DNA of 64,000 bases, taken from assembly GCF_036541425.1 (NCBI RefSeq), contig NZ_JAZHFT010000027.1:1-64000 (forward strand), given 5' to 3'. A program made the position numbers and the translations under genes. This DNA is from Consotaella aegiceratis. GTDB lineage: Bacteria; Pseudomonadota; Alphaproteobacteria; Rhizobiales; Rhizobiaceae. Shown piece after piece: positions 1-6,557 of the stretch (positions are counted from its first letter, which is position 1; each line of letters starts with the position of its first letter). Under the pieces are notes generated by a model. That model was not told the DNA's origin. It saw only the letters and a list, made by a program, of their open reading frames with translations, and ran no database searches.

Positions 1-323
1 CAGGTGACTGCGCTTTTTAGATCGATCGGCTGGTCCCATTCCCACTCCATCATGCAGCGCCTTTCAGCGACTGCGGACAGAAGCATGACCTCGGCGACAG
101 GATGTAGGGAAATTGGGGTTGACCCAGGACGGCCCGTTACAGAAGAACTGTCCAGGTTGCTCTGTCTTAAGATGCGGTCTTCGCTTTTCCTGACGCAAGT
201 CCAAGTTGCTCTGTGCGGCTAATTGTCTTGCGCCTCCTCACTCCAGGATGCCTGCAACCCACGTTTTGAACCCACCAATGGCGTCTTTGGTAAAGTCGCC
301 GACGATTCCACAGTTATTATCCC
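1..323. other. gene-poor left edge
   Basis: No convincing gene was found here. Short open frames exist on both strands, but none has a recognisable protein pattern, a good ribosome binding site or the strong third-position GC bias of the genes further right. Base composition looks lower in GC than the rest of the window, which fits a decayed or transferred flank ending at the tRNA-Gly scar near 1.2 kb. Confidence 0.4.
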
Positions 324-737
324 ATGAATCCTGCCGAATTCTCGCTGCATGATGTCGCGGCTTTTCCTCTTGTGCGGCTCACGCCAGAGCGTTTCGCCCC
401 TGGATCGGCCGAATGCTGGACCGCCGAGATGAACCTCCTGCTGGAGTTGGCGACGCCCTTCGTGCTTCTCGTCGAGAACCCTGCGCACGGCCACACAGAA
501 TCCCATGAAGACCGTAAGGCGCTCATTCTCTGGGCAAAAAGAAACAAGCGGACTTTCTCCGACGTCTGCAAGGGGATCATCGGCATTGACGCGGATCGAA
601 CGGTGCACGCGCTGAGACGAATACAGGTCAAAATTCTCTCGGCCGTCTTCGGCGTGCCTGTCCGCTTGGCCGCCGATTGGGAGGAAGCCGTGCGGCTTGC
701 TTGGACGCTTCTTCCGGAACGCCGAGACTACGAATAG
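324..737 (+). CDS. small hypothetical protein (137 aa)
   Basis: This frame encodes a globular-looking 137-residue protein. A hydrophobic stretch near residues 40-50 (ELATPFVLLVENP) is followed by a Lys/Arg-rich helix (KALILWAKRNKRTFSDV) and a C-terminal amphipathic segment with EEAVRLAWTLLPER. The pattern of a hydrophobic strand, a W-containing helix and a final acidic helix resembles small uncharacterised proteins with a SpoIIAA/STAS-like fold, but that is only an impression. No Shine-Dalgarno sequence is visible ahead of the ATG. After the TAG stop the same frame stays open for about 60 more codons (738-926) without recognisable content. Composition is less GC-biased than neighbouring loci. 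The function is unknown, and it lies on the outer side of the truncated tRNA-Gly. Confidence 0.5.
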   Translation: MNPAEFSLHDVAAFPLVRLTPERFAPGSAECWTAEMNLLLELATPFVLLVENPAHGHTESHEDRKALILWAKRNKRTFSDVCKGIIGIDADRTVHALRRIQVKILSAVFGVPVRLAADWEEAVRLAWTLLPERRDYE

Positions 738-1160
738 TTGGAGGCGAACTGCTTTGACGCGAGCCAGCGCGCCTCGTGGATGACCTATTCCGATGACGAG
801 CGTCTTCACATGGACTATGGCGGAAAAGCATTCAGCGATGTCGACGAGAGCATCGGCTTCATCACATCGGCCGTTTGGCCAACTACCTGGAGCAGCTTCG
901 CTCAGTCGCCCGCCCAGGAAGGCTGAAGTATCCCCAGTCCTTACCGGACACATGGGTGACACTTTCCGCTTTGCGCAGGAGGTGAGCGGCCAGTGCCGAG
1001 CGACCGCTCGTGGGCGTCTCGCTTTGATTCAACACGCCGAACGCCCGCTTCGCTATCCGGCGACTTTCTCCCAACTGCTTCGAATCTGCATTGAATGCCG
1101 TGTCCGGCATCGATTCAAAGCAGTAAGAATGCGGCCTGGAATAGATCAACTCACTGATTT
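738..1160. other. gene-poor stretch before the tRNA-Gly scar
   Basis: No supported gene. Open frames on both strands here lack recognisable domains. The stretch separates the small hypothetical gene from the truncated tRNA-Gly and is probably decayed sequence of a former insertion. Confidence 0.35.
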
Positions 1161-1174
1161 TTAAAGGGAATTTT

Positions 1175-1220
1175 TGGAGCGGGCGATGGGATTCGAACCC
1201 ACGACCCCAACCTTGGCAAG
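1175..1220 (-). repeat. truncated tRNA-Gly(GCC) 3' end; probable attachment-site scar
   Basis: Read on the minus strand, this 46-bp block is the 3' part of a tRNA-Gly: anticodon loop with GCC (CTTGCCAAGG), variable region, T-arm with GGTTCGAATCC, 3' acceptor strand and an encoded CCA. The match stops abruptly at the anticodon stem. No D-arm or 5' acceptor strand (expected GCGGG...TAGCTC) exists in the following 200 bp, so it cannot fold as a tRNA. Tyrosine recombinases of phages and islands commonly use this 3' half as their core site and leave such a duplicated end. A minus-strand frame is open from about 1319 to a TAA at 1161 and runs through the block (reading VGVVGSNPIARSK over the tRNA part), which is how integrase genes often end at an att site. 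That frame has no start codon and I cannot identify it. Confidence 0.7.
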
Positions 1221-1309
1221 ATTTCGATTAGAAAGCCTTCCCTCGCCGCGAACACTATCCGCATTGAACTCGTAGGCCTCGAACCTTTTCGGCGTCGCCC
1301 ACCGAGCCG

Positions 1310-1408
1310 TGTAATCGCACTACGCTACGATCAGGCGCGACAGGATATCCAATCGTCCAAAACCGTTTCAAATTGCCGTTCTGAAACGGTGTAATCCCGC
1401 TAAGCTAT
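1310..1408. repeat. 19-bp imperfect direct repeat (80-bp spacing) and an inverted repeat
   Basis: The sequence gtgtaatcgcactacgcta at 1310-1328 recurs as gtgtaatcccgctaagcta at 1390-1408, with 16 of 19 bases identical. Between them is a perfect 9-bp inverted repeat, ACCGTTTCA at 1362-1370 and TGAAACGGT at 1382-1390, with an 11-base loop. The block sits between the truncated tRNA-Gly and the intact tRNA-Arg. Its role is unknown; recombinase arm-type sites or a decayed regulatory region are both possible. Confidence 0.45.
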
Positions 1409-1417
1409 TGAAAAAAA

Positions 1418-1494
1418 TGGCGCGCCCGAAGAGATTCGAACTCCTGACCCCCAGATTCGTAGTCTGGTGCTCTATCCAGCTGAGCTACGGGCGC
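1418..1494 (-). tRNA. tRNA-Arg (anticodon ACG)
   Basis: A complete 77-nt cloverleaf on the minus strand: acceptor GCGCCCG paired with CGGGCGC, D-arm with AGCTCAGCTGG, anticodon stem-loop CAGACTACGAATCTG giving anticodon ACG, T-arm with GTTCGAATC, and an encoded CCA at 1418-1420. A run of seven T on the coding strand directly after CCA (plus-strand A at 1411-1417) may help termination. ACG, read as inosine-CG, is the usual tRNA for CGN arginine codons. Confidence 0.95.
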
Positions 1495-1729
1495 GTACCC
1501 GGCGGCGACTGCCGCCCGGCGTGACGGCTACCTAGCGACTCGGATCGGCAAATGCAAGCGCAGGATGACATAAAGCCGTCAAAGCTGGAGGATGGCCTGC
1601 GCCAGCCTTTCCCCAGCGAAGCTGCCGGCCTGGCAAGCCTGCGGGACGGGCGCCGATCCACCCTTGAGAAATGAACCGGCGCAAGCTGCGGTCGGCGGTC
1701 GGCGGCGTTCTCGACGCCGGAGTGTCGCG

Positions 1730-3253
1730 TCAATCGGCAAGCTCGGCGGACTCGCTGGTGCCGGCGAACTGCGGCGCCGTCGATCCGTTCTGTTCCTCTA
1801 CACAGCGAGGCAGGTGGATCTCAAAGCGGGTACCGGCGCTTTGACGTTCGACCAGACGGATCGTCCCGCCATGGGCCTGGACGATCTCGGCCACGATGGC
1901 GAGCCCCAGTCCCGTGCCGCCGGACCGCACCGAGCCGCGAAACGCCAGGAACAGGTTCCTGCGCGCCTGCTCCGGCAAGCCCGGCCCGGTATCCTCGACC
2001 CCGATCAGCAGCCCGGCATCGCTCTCCGGCTCGGCCGAAATCAACACCCGGCGCACCACGGCGCCGGCCTCGTCTTCGCTGTCGAGTGCCTGGACGGCGT
2101 TGCGCACCAGATTGGCGAGCGCGCGATAGAACTGGTCGGGATCGACGGCGATCTCCAGATCCTCCGGCACGTCGTCGATGAGTTCGATACCGCTTTCCGG
2201 CGGAACCGCCATCTCCGCAAAGATCTCCTCGACCAGCCGGTGCAGCGCGACGCGGCGCCGTAGCGGCGCCCGCTCCACGGCTTGGCCATAGGACAAGACC
2301 GAGCGCGTGTAGCCCACGGCGCGGTCGAGACTGCGGATCAGCATGGGTGCGAAACGCTGGACCTGCGGATCCTGAAGGCCGGACAGACGATCGGAGATCA
2401 ATTGGGCCGAACTCAGGATGTTGCGCAGATCGTGGTTGATCTTCGAAACGGCGAGGCCGAGGTCGGCCAGATGACGCTGCTCGCGCAGCATGGTGGCGAT
2501 CGACGACTGCATCTGCGCCAGTTCGGCCTCGGCGAGGCCGATCTCGTCGCCCCGGCCGCTCGGCACGATCACCCGCTCCGGATCGTCGGGATTTTCACCG
2601 AAGGCGATCATTGCGCCGGTCATCCGACGGATCGGGCGGATCAGCAGCTGGTTGATTGCCAGGAAGACCAGAAGCGCCGTGAAGAACGAGATCCCGAGCG
2701 ACAGAAAGAAGATGTTGCGCGCATAGACGAGCATCGCGCCGCGGACGCCCGCTTCCGACATCACCACTTCGGCGGTCACCGTGCCGTCGCCCACCGGCCC
2801 ATAGACCCGGATCGTCCGGTCGCCGCCGAACAGCAGGCTGTCGAACGCATCGACGATCATACCGACCGGGCCCTGCCCCGCCAGATCGATCTGCTGCTCG
2901 ATCGGATTGAGCATCTCGGCCCGGGCGAGAAGATGCGAGGCGCCGTCCATTTGCAGGGCGACCAGTTCCGCGTCGAGAGACCGCAGAAGGCCGGCGCCTT
3001 GTTCCGGCGCCAGCAACGGGCTTTGATCGGGCATCCGGCCCTCGGTGGCAAAGCCCGCCACGGCCGCGGTCTCGATCTTCCGACGCAGCCATTCATGACG
3101 GAAATTGGCGACCGACGGCACGAAGATCAGCACTTCGGCCGTCATCACCGACAGCATCGTCACCCACAACAGGCTGGTCGACAAACGGCGTGCGGGAAAC
3201 GGCCGCTTGACGGCGGCCTGCTGCGCGTTCCGGTCTTTGACCGCCTCGCTCAC
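1730..3253 (-). CDS. sensor histidine kinase
   Basis: Membrane sensor kinase of a two-component system, predicted to autophosphorylate and pass phosphate to an unidentified response regulator. One membrane segment lies near the N-terminus (LLWVTMLSVMTAEVLIF), then an extracytoplasmic sensor region, a second membrane segment (FFLSLGISFFTALLVFLAI), a HAMP-like stretch after RPIRRM, a dimerisation/phosphoacceptor helix with INHDLRN (His274 in this numbering), and an ATPase domain with N-box NLVRNAVQAL, G1 box DTGPGLP and G2 box GTGLGLAI. I chose GTG at 3253, which has AGGGG seven bases upstream; the frame is open to an ATG at 3358, so the first 35 codons are uncertain. It is the last gene of a minus-strand operon behind the flavoprotein and the TVP38-like gene. 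No regulator gene is adjacent, so the signal and output are unknown. Confidence 0.88.
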   Translation of the reverse strand: MSEAVKDRNAQQAAVKRPFPARRLSTSLLWVTMLSVMTAEVLIFVPSVANFRHEWLRRKIETAAVAGFATEGRMPDQSPLLAPEQGAGLLRSLDAELVALQMDGASHLLARAEMLNPIEQQIDLAGQGPVGMIVDAFDSLLFGGDRTIRVYGPVGDGTVTAEVVMSEAGVRGAMLVYARNIFFLSLGISFFTALLVFLAINQLLIRPIRRMTGAMIAFGENPDDPERVIVPSGRGDEIGLAEAELAQMQSSIATMLREQRHLADLGLAVSKINHDLRNILSSAQLISDRLSGLQDPQVQRFAPMLIRSLDRAVGYTRSVLSYGQAVERAPLRRRVALHRLVEEIFAEMAVPPESGIELIDDVPEDLEIAVDPDQFYRALANLVRNAVQALDSEDEAGAVVRRVLISAEPESDAGLLIGVEDTGPGLPEQARRNLFLAFRGSVRSGGTGLGLAIVAEIVQAHGGTIRLVERQSAGTRFEIHLPRCVEEQNGSTAPQFAGTSESAELAD

Positions 3254-3382
3254 GTCCACCCCTCGCTGACGCGGATTCGTCCCTTCGCCGCCTACCTTAT
3301 ACGCGGTCAGCACTCCGCGCATCTCCTTGAATCGGGGGGGCGGGTCATGGTCAGGCACACGGGTGCGATTGGGGAGCGACTG

Positions 3383-4825
3383 TCAGCCCAGTCGGCGCAG
3401 GAGCGACAGGGCCAAGCGAATCGAGCGGCGCTCGGCATAAGGCCTATAGTAAGCGGTCGCGGCCCGCTTTACGATCTCCCCGACGATCGGATAGGGCGAA
3501 ACGAAACCGGCCAGATCGCCGACGCGCATCGATTTCGACAGCGCCAGCGCCAGGAGATTGGTGACCTCGTCGGCACTTTCGCCCACGATCCCGGCACCGA
3601 TAAGCCGGCCACCGCGGCCCACGATCAGCTTGAGAAGTCCCTCGGTGTGCCCACTCGCCTGCGCCCGGTCGAGTTCGTCATAGCGCAGGCGGATCACCGA
3701 GAAGCGCTCACCGCGACGGGCAGCCTCCGCCTCGCTCAAGCCCACCTGGCCGAGCGGAGGGTCGGTATAGGTGACGCGCGGCATCCGATCCGGCCGATAG
3801 CGGACCGGCAGCCGGAACAGCAGGGCGCGTACGATCAACCCGGCCTGGTGGCCCGCGACATGGGTGAATTTCAGTCCGCCCGCCGCATCGCCGATCGCAT
3901 AGACGCGGCGATTGGACGTTCGAAGATCGCGGCCGACGACGATCCCGGCTCGACCGTGATTGATGCCGGCAGCCTCCAGGCCGAGGCCGTCAACATTGAC
4001 CACGCGACCGGCCGCGATCATGAGATGGCTTGCCGGGATCGTCGTCTCCTCGCCGGCTTCGCCGGCCACCGTCACCGTCAGCCTTGTATCGCCGGCACCC
4101 TCGCCGGTCGGCGCGACGCGGACGACCTTGACGCCCTGGCGGACGGCGACCCCTTCGGCCGCCAGCCGGGCGAGCACCACGCTCTTGAACTCCGGATCGT
4201 CATTGGCCAGGACCCTGCCCGCTTCCAGGACCGTCACCCTGGCGCCGAGGCGACGATAGGCCTGGGCCATCTCCATGCCGATCGGCCCGCCGCCGACGAT
4301 CGCGAGATGATCGGGGATTTCCGTCTGATCGAAGATCGTTTCGTTGGTGTGATAGGAGATCGCGTCGAGGCCCGGAATCGGCGGCACGGCCGGCGAGGAG
4401 CCGATGGCGAGCACAAAGCGGCGCGCCTTGATGCGAACGTCGCCCGCTTCCACCGTGTCGCGATCGAGAAAGCGCGCCGAAGCTCTGATCACGGTGACGC
4501 CGAGCGCCTGGAAGCGCTCGACGGAATCGTGAGGAGCGATCGCATCGATGACGGCGTGAATATGGGCGTGCACCGCCTGCGGGTCGATCGACGGATCGCC
4601 TGCCGTGACACCGAAGCGTGGGGCGCGGCGGATGGCGGCGGCCGAATGCGCGGCGGCGACCAGCGCCTTCGACGGCACGCAGCCGACGTTCAGGCAGTCG
4701 CCGCCCATCCGATCTCGCTCGACCAGAACGACGGGAACGCCGAAGGCTGCGGCCGCCGCCGCCACGGTCAATCCGGCGGATCCCGCGCCGATGACGCAGA
4801 TGTCGGGAGTCAGGAGGCTCGTCAT
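3383..4825 (-). CDS. FAD-dependent pyridine nucleotide-disulfide oxidoreductase (MerA/lipoamide-dehydrogenase-like)
   Basis: A 480-residue flavoprotein of the class I disulfide reductase family. It has the N-terminal FAD site (CVIGAGSAGLTVAAAA), redox-active pair Cys44/Cys49 in GGDCLNVGCVPSKAL, a second Rossmann motif for NAD(P)H (LAIVGGGPIGMEMAQAYRRL), the FAD motif VYAIGDAAGG and a C-terminal dimerisation domain. The catalytic His-Glu dyad of lipoamide dehydrogenase and glutathione reductase (HxHPTxxE) is absent: the matching segment reads SPYPIVGE, closer to mercuric reductase. The N-terminal metal-binding domain and C-terminal Cys-Cys of true MerA are also absent, so mercury reduction is not supported. 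It starts 4 bases after the TVP38-like gene; fusions of these two families are known, so the enzyme probably works with that membrane protein. Substrate unknown. Confidence 0.88.
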   Translation of the reverse strand: MTSLLTPDICVIGAGSAGLTVAAAAAAFGVPVVLVERDRMGGDCLNVGCVPSKALVAAAHSAAAIRRAPRFGVTAGDPSIDPQAVHAHIHAVIDAIAPHDSVERFQALGVTVIRASARFLDRDTVEAGDVRIKARRFVLAIGSSPAVPPIPGLDAISYHTNETIFDQTEIPDHLAIVGGGPIGMEMAQAYRRLGARVTVLEAGRVLANDDPEFKSVVLARLAAEGVAVRQGVKVVRVAPTGEGAGDTRLTVTVAGEAGEETTIPASHLMIAAGRVVNVDGLGLEAAGINHGRAGIVVGRDLRTSNRRVYAIGDAAGGLKFTHVAGHQAGLIVRALLFRLPVRYRPDRMPRVTYTDPPLGQVGLSEAEAARRGERFSVIRLRYDELDRAQASGHTEGLLKLIVGRGGRLIGAGIVGESADEVTNLLALALSKSMRVGDLAGFVSPYPIVGEIVKRAATAYYRPYAERRSIRLALSLLRRLG

Positions 4826-4829
4826 CGGC

Positions 4830-5600
4830 TCAACTGGCCTCTCGCGAAGCCCGCGGACGCACGCCGAGCACCCATTTCTTCAAGACGAGCCCGAGCAGCG
4901 ACAGGGCGGCAAGCGCAAACAGCGCGGCAGTGACCTGCCAGGTCACCAGATCGTCGATGGCGAGCGTCGCCGTCTTGCCGGCCGCAGCCAAAGCGCTGTC
5001 GATCCCGCTGCCGACGAAGGCATAGACCAAGGCGCCCGGCACGATGCCGATGAAGGTGGCGAGCACGAAGCTTCTGAGCGACATGCCGAGCAGCGCCGGC
5101 CCGATGTTCAGAACCGCGAAGGGCAGCACGGGCGTGAGGCGCAGCACAAGAAGATAGGAGAAGGCATCCCGTTCGAAGCCTTCGGCGAACCGTCCGATCG
5201 CCGGGCCGGCCTTCCGCCGCAAAAAGCTGCCGAAGGCCGTCTGCGTCGCCTTGAAGAGAACCGCCGCCCCCGCCGTCGCGCCGACGACCGTCAGCAAGCC
5301 GCCGAGCCACCAGCCGAACAGAAAGCCTCCGGCGATGGTCAGGACCAGCGGCGCCGGGAAGATGAAGGCGACGGCAATGGTGTAGACGGCGACATAGACG
5401 AGCGAGGCGACGAGAAGGTGGTCGTCCACCATCCGCTGCAATGCCTGTCGGGTTTCTAGAAAGGATTCGAGAGACAGGGCATTCGGCAGTCCGAAGGCCA
5501 GGGCAAGTCCCAATCCGGCGAGGATGACGGCAAGCGGCAGGAAACGCCATCGCGACTCCGAGGCCCGATGGGCCGGGCTCGCCTCCGTTTTCAACGCCAT
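4830..5600 (-). CDS. TVP38/TMEM64 family membrane protein
   Basis: A 256-residue inner-membrane protein of the VTT (DedA/TVP38) fold. It has about six hydrophobic segments; the family core is seen in IAVAFIFPAPLVLTIAGGFLFG and in RLTPVLPFAVLNIGPALLGMS, the half-helix/Arg motif typical of these proteins. Relatives are proposed lipid scramblases or envelope-homeostasis transporters, but the specific function is unproven. The ATG at 5600 was chosen because GGGAGAG lies five bases ahead; an upstream in-frame ATG at 5633 has no such site. It is the first gene of the three-gene minus-strand operon with the flavoprotein and the kinase, and its promoter must lie in the 5.6-5.86 kb gap, divergent from rpmH. 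Confidence 0.85.
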   Translation of the reverse strand: MALKTEASPAHRASESRWRFLPLAVILAGLGLALAFGLPNALSLESFLETRQALQRMVDDHLLVASLVYVAVYTIAVAFIFPAPLVLTIAGGFLFGWWLGGLLTVVGATAGAAVLFKATQTAFGSFLRRKAGPAIGRFAEGFERDAFSYLLVLRLTPVLPFAVLNIGPALLGMSLRSFVLATFIGIVPGALVYAFVGSGIDSALAAAGKTATLAIDDLVTWQVTAALFALAALSLLGLVLKKWVLGVRPRASREAS

Positions 5601-6008
5601 TCGTCTCTCCCAGCCTTGCGGCCGCAACGCCACCGTTCTGCAGAGCTAACGCTCTAGTCCGGCCTTCCCATGGTTGAAAACCGCTTCACGCGGAGTCTCA
5701 CGGCACATTGAAAGGCCGTGACGGGCCGTGACGCCGTTTGGGATGAGGACATCGGCCACCCGACGCTCGTCCGGTCGCCGCGGAAGGTTCGAGGAAGACG
5801 ATCGTGAGACATATGCCCGCACCTGTTATTCGACTCGCGACGGACCGAACGAACCAGCTGGATTGACTTTTGCGACGGCCTGTTTCTATAAGCGCCCCCA
5901 CGAACGGACGGCAGTCCGCGCGACGTGGCTGCGCGTCTATGGAGCCGTCGGCCTGACCCGGATTCTTTGATCGATCGAGAGGCTCGCGAACCATCGCGGG
6001 GATGAACA
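5601..6008. other. divergent intergenic region between the TVP38 operon and rpmH
   Basis: 408 bp with no gene. It contains the rpmH promoter (listed separately), an approximately 110-base rpmH leader, and a perfect tandem copy of GGCCGTGACG at 5714-5733. Short frames here look non-coding. No individual element for the leftward TVP38 operon promoter could be assigned. Confidence 0.5.
5863..5891 (+). promoter_or_regulatory. sigma-70-type promoter of rpmH-rnpA-yidC
   Basis: TTGACT at 5863-5868 and CTATAA at 5886-5891 are separated by exactly 17 bases, an excellent match to the housekeeping promoter consensus as used in Rhizobiales. Transcription would start near 5898, leaving an approximately 110-nt leader before rpmH. 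This is the best promoter match I noticed in the window. Confidence 0.8.
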
Positions 6009-6143
6009 ATGAAGCGCACCTACCAGCCCAGCAAGCTCGTCCGCAAACGCCGCCACGGCTTCCGCGCCCGTATGGCCACTACCGGCGGCCGCAAGGTCAT
6101 CGCCGCTCGCCGGGCCCGCGGACGCAAGCGGCTGTCGGCCTAG
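6009..6143 (+). CDS. rpmH: 50S ribosomal protein L34
   Basis: A 44-residue, very basic protein starting MKRTYQPSKLVRKRRHGF and ending GRKRLSA, the standard bacterial L34. It is a structural protein of the large ribosomal subunit. The length is canonical. The ATG follows GGGGATGAACA, and it is preceded by a strong promoter at 5863-5891. It heads the conserved run rpmH-rnpA-yidC-engB, with 24 bases separating it from rnpA. Confidence 0.97.
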   Translation: MKRTYQPSKLVRKRRHGFRARMATTGGRKVIAARRARGRKRLSA

Positions 6144-6167
6144 GCGCGCCGGCAGCCTCGGACAGGC

Positions 6168-6557
6168 TTGCCCGTGGCCGTCGAGCGCTTGAAGAAGCGC
6201 GGCGATTTCCTCGCCGCGCGACGGGGCCGACGTTTGAACGGCCCTTTCTTTTTTATCGAGACGCTCGATCGCCGTGACGGTGGAGCACCACGCCTAGGCC
6301 TGACCGTGACGAAAAAGGTCGGCAATGCGGTGGAGCGCAACCGGATCAAACGGCGCCTGCGCGAGGCGGTCCGCCTCGGAGCGGGGGCTGACATGGTCGT
6401 CGGCCATGATTATGTGATCGTCGCCCGCCGCGACGTCCTTCACGTTCCGTTCGGCTCGCTGAAGCAGGAGCTGGAACGTCGCTTGGCCCGCAGCGGTGCG
6501 GGCGTGTCGCGCATGACAGGGCGACAGGAACGCGTGAGCCCACCGGGGAAAGTCTGA
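6168..6557 (+). CDS. rnpA: ribonuclease P protein component
   Basis: Protein subunit of RNase P, which with the M1 RNA matures the 5' end of tRNAs. The 129-residue product begins with the family pattern LKKRGDFLAARRGRR and has the RNR motif region (NAVERNRIKRRLREAVR) in the basic helix that contacts RNA. It appears to start with TTG at 6168, directly giving MPVAVERLKKR; no ATG exists in this position. The stop overlaps the yidC start (TGATG), indicating translational coupling. The C-terminus is about 10 residues longer than usual, ending in the overlap. Confidence 0.94.
   Translation: MPVAVERLKKRGDFLAARRGRRLNGPFFFIETLDRRDGGAPRLGLTVTKKVGNAVERNRIKRRLREAVRLGAGADMVVGHDYVIVARRDVLHVPFGSLKQELERRLARSGAGVSRMTGRQERVSPPGKV

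Noticed and set aside
219..962. 247-codon minus-strand frame at the left edge
   Set aside because: It is opposite the 324-737 gene, which reads more like a protein; the minus-strand translation is Arg/Glu-rich without any pattern.
920..970. TTACCGGACACATGGGTGACACTTT, resembling an insertion-sequence boundary
   Set aside because: The resemblance to IS481-type flanks is only from memory; there is no transposase, no partner repeat and no target duplication nearby.
3383..4825. Flavoprotein as a true mercuric reductase
   Set aside because: It has neither the N-terminal heavy-metal-binding domain nor the C-terminal Cys pair, and no mer genes are nearby.
2282..4933. Very long open frame antisense to the sensor kinase and the flavoprotein
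   Set aside because: High-GC genes often leave long open antisense frames. The reading has no known domains, is rich in Arg/His/Gln and runs exactly opposite well-identified genes.
4822..5600. TVP38-like protein as a DedA family member
   Set aside because: The pattern fits the TVP38/TMEM64 branch, and the flavoprotein neighbour supports that; DedA proteins lack this context.
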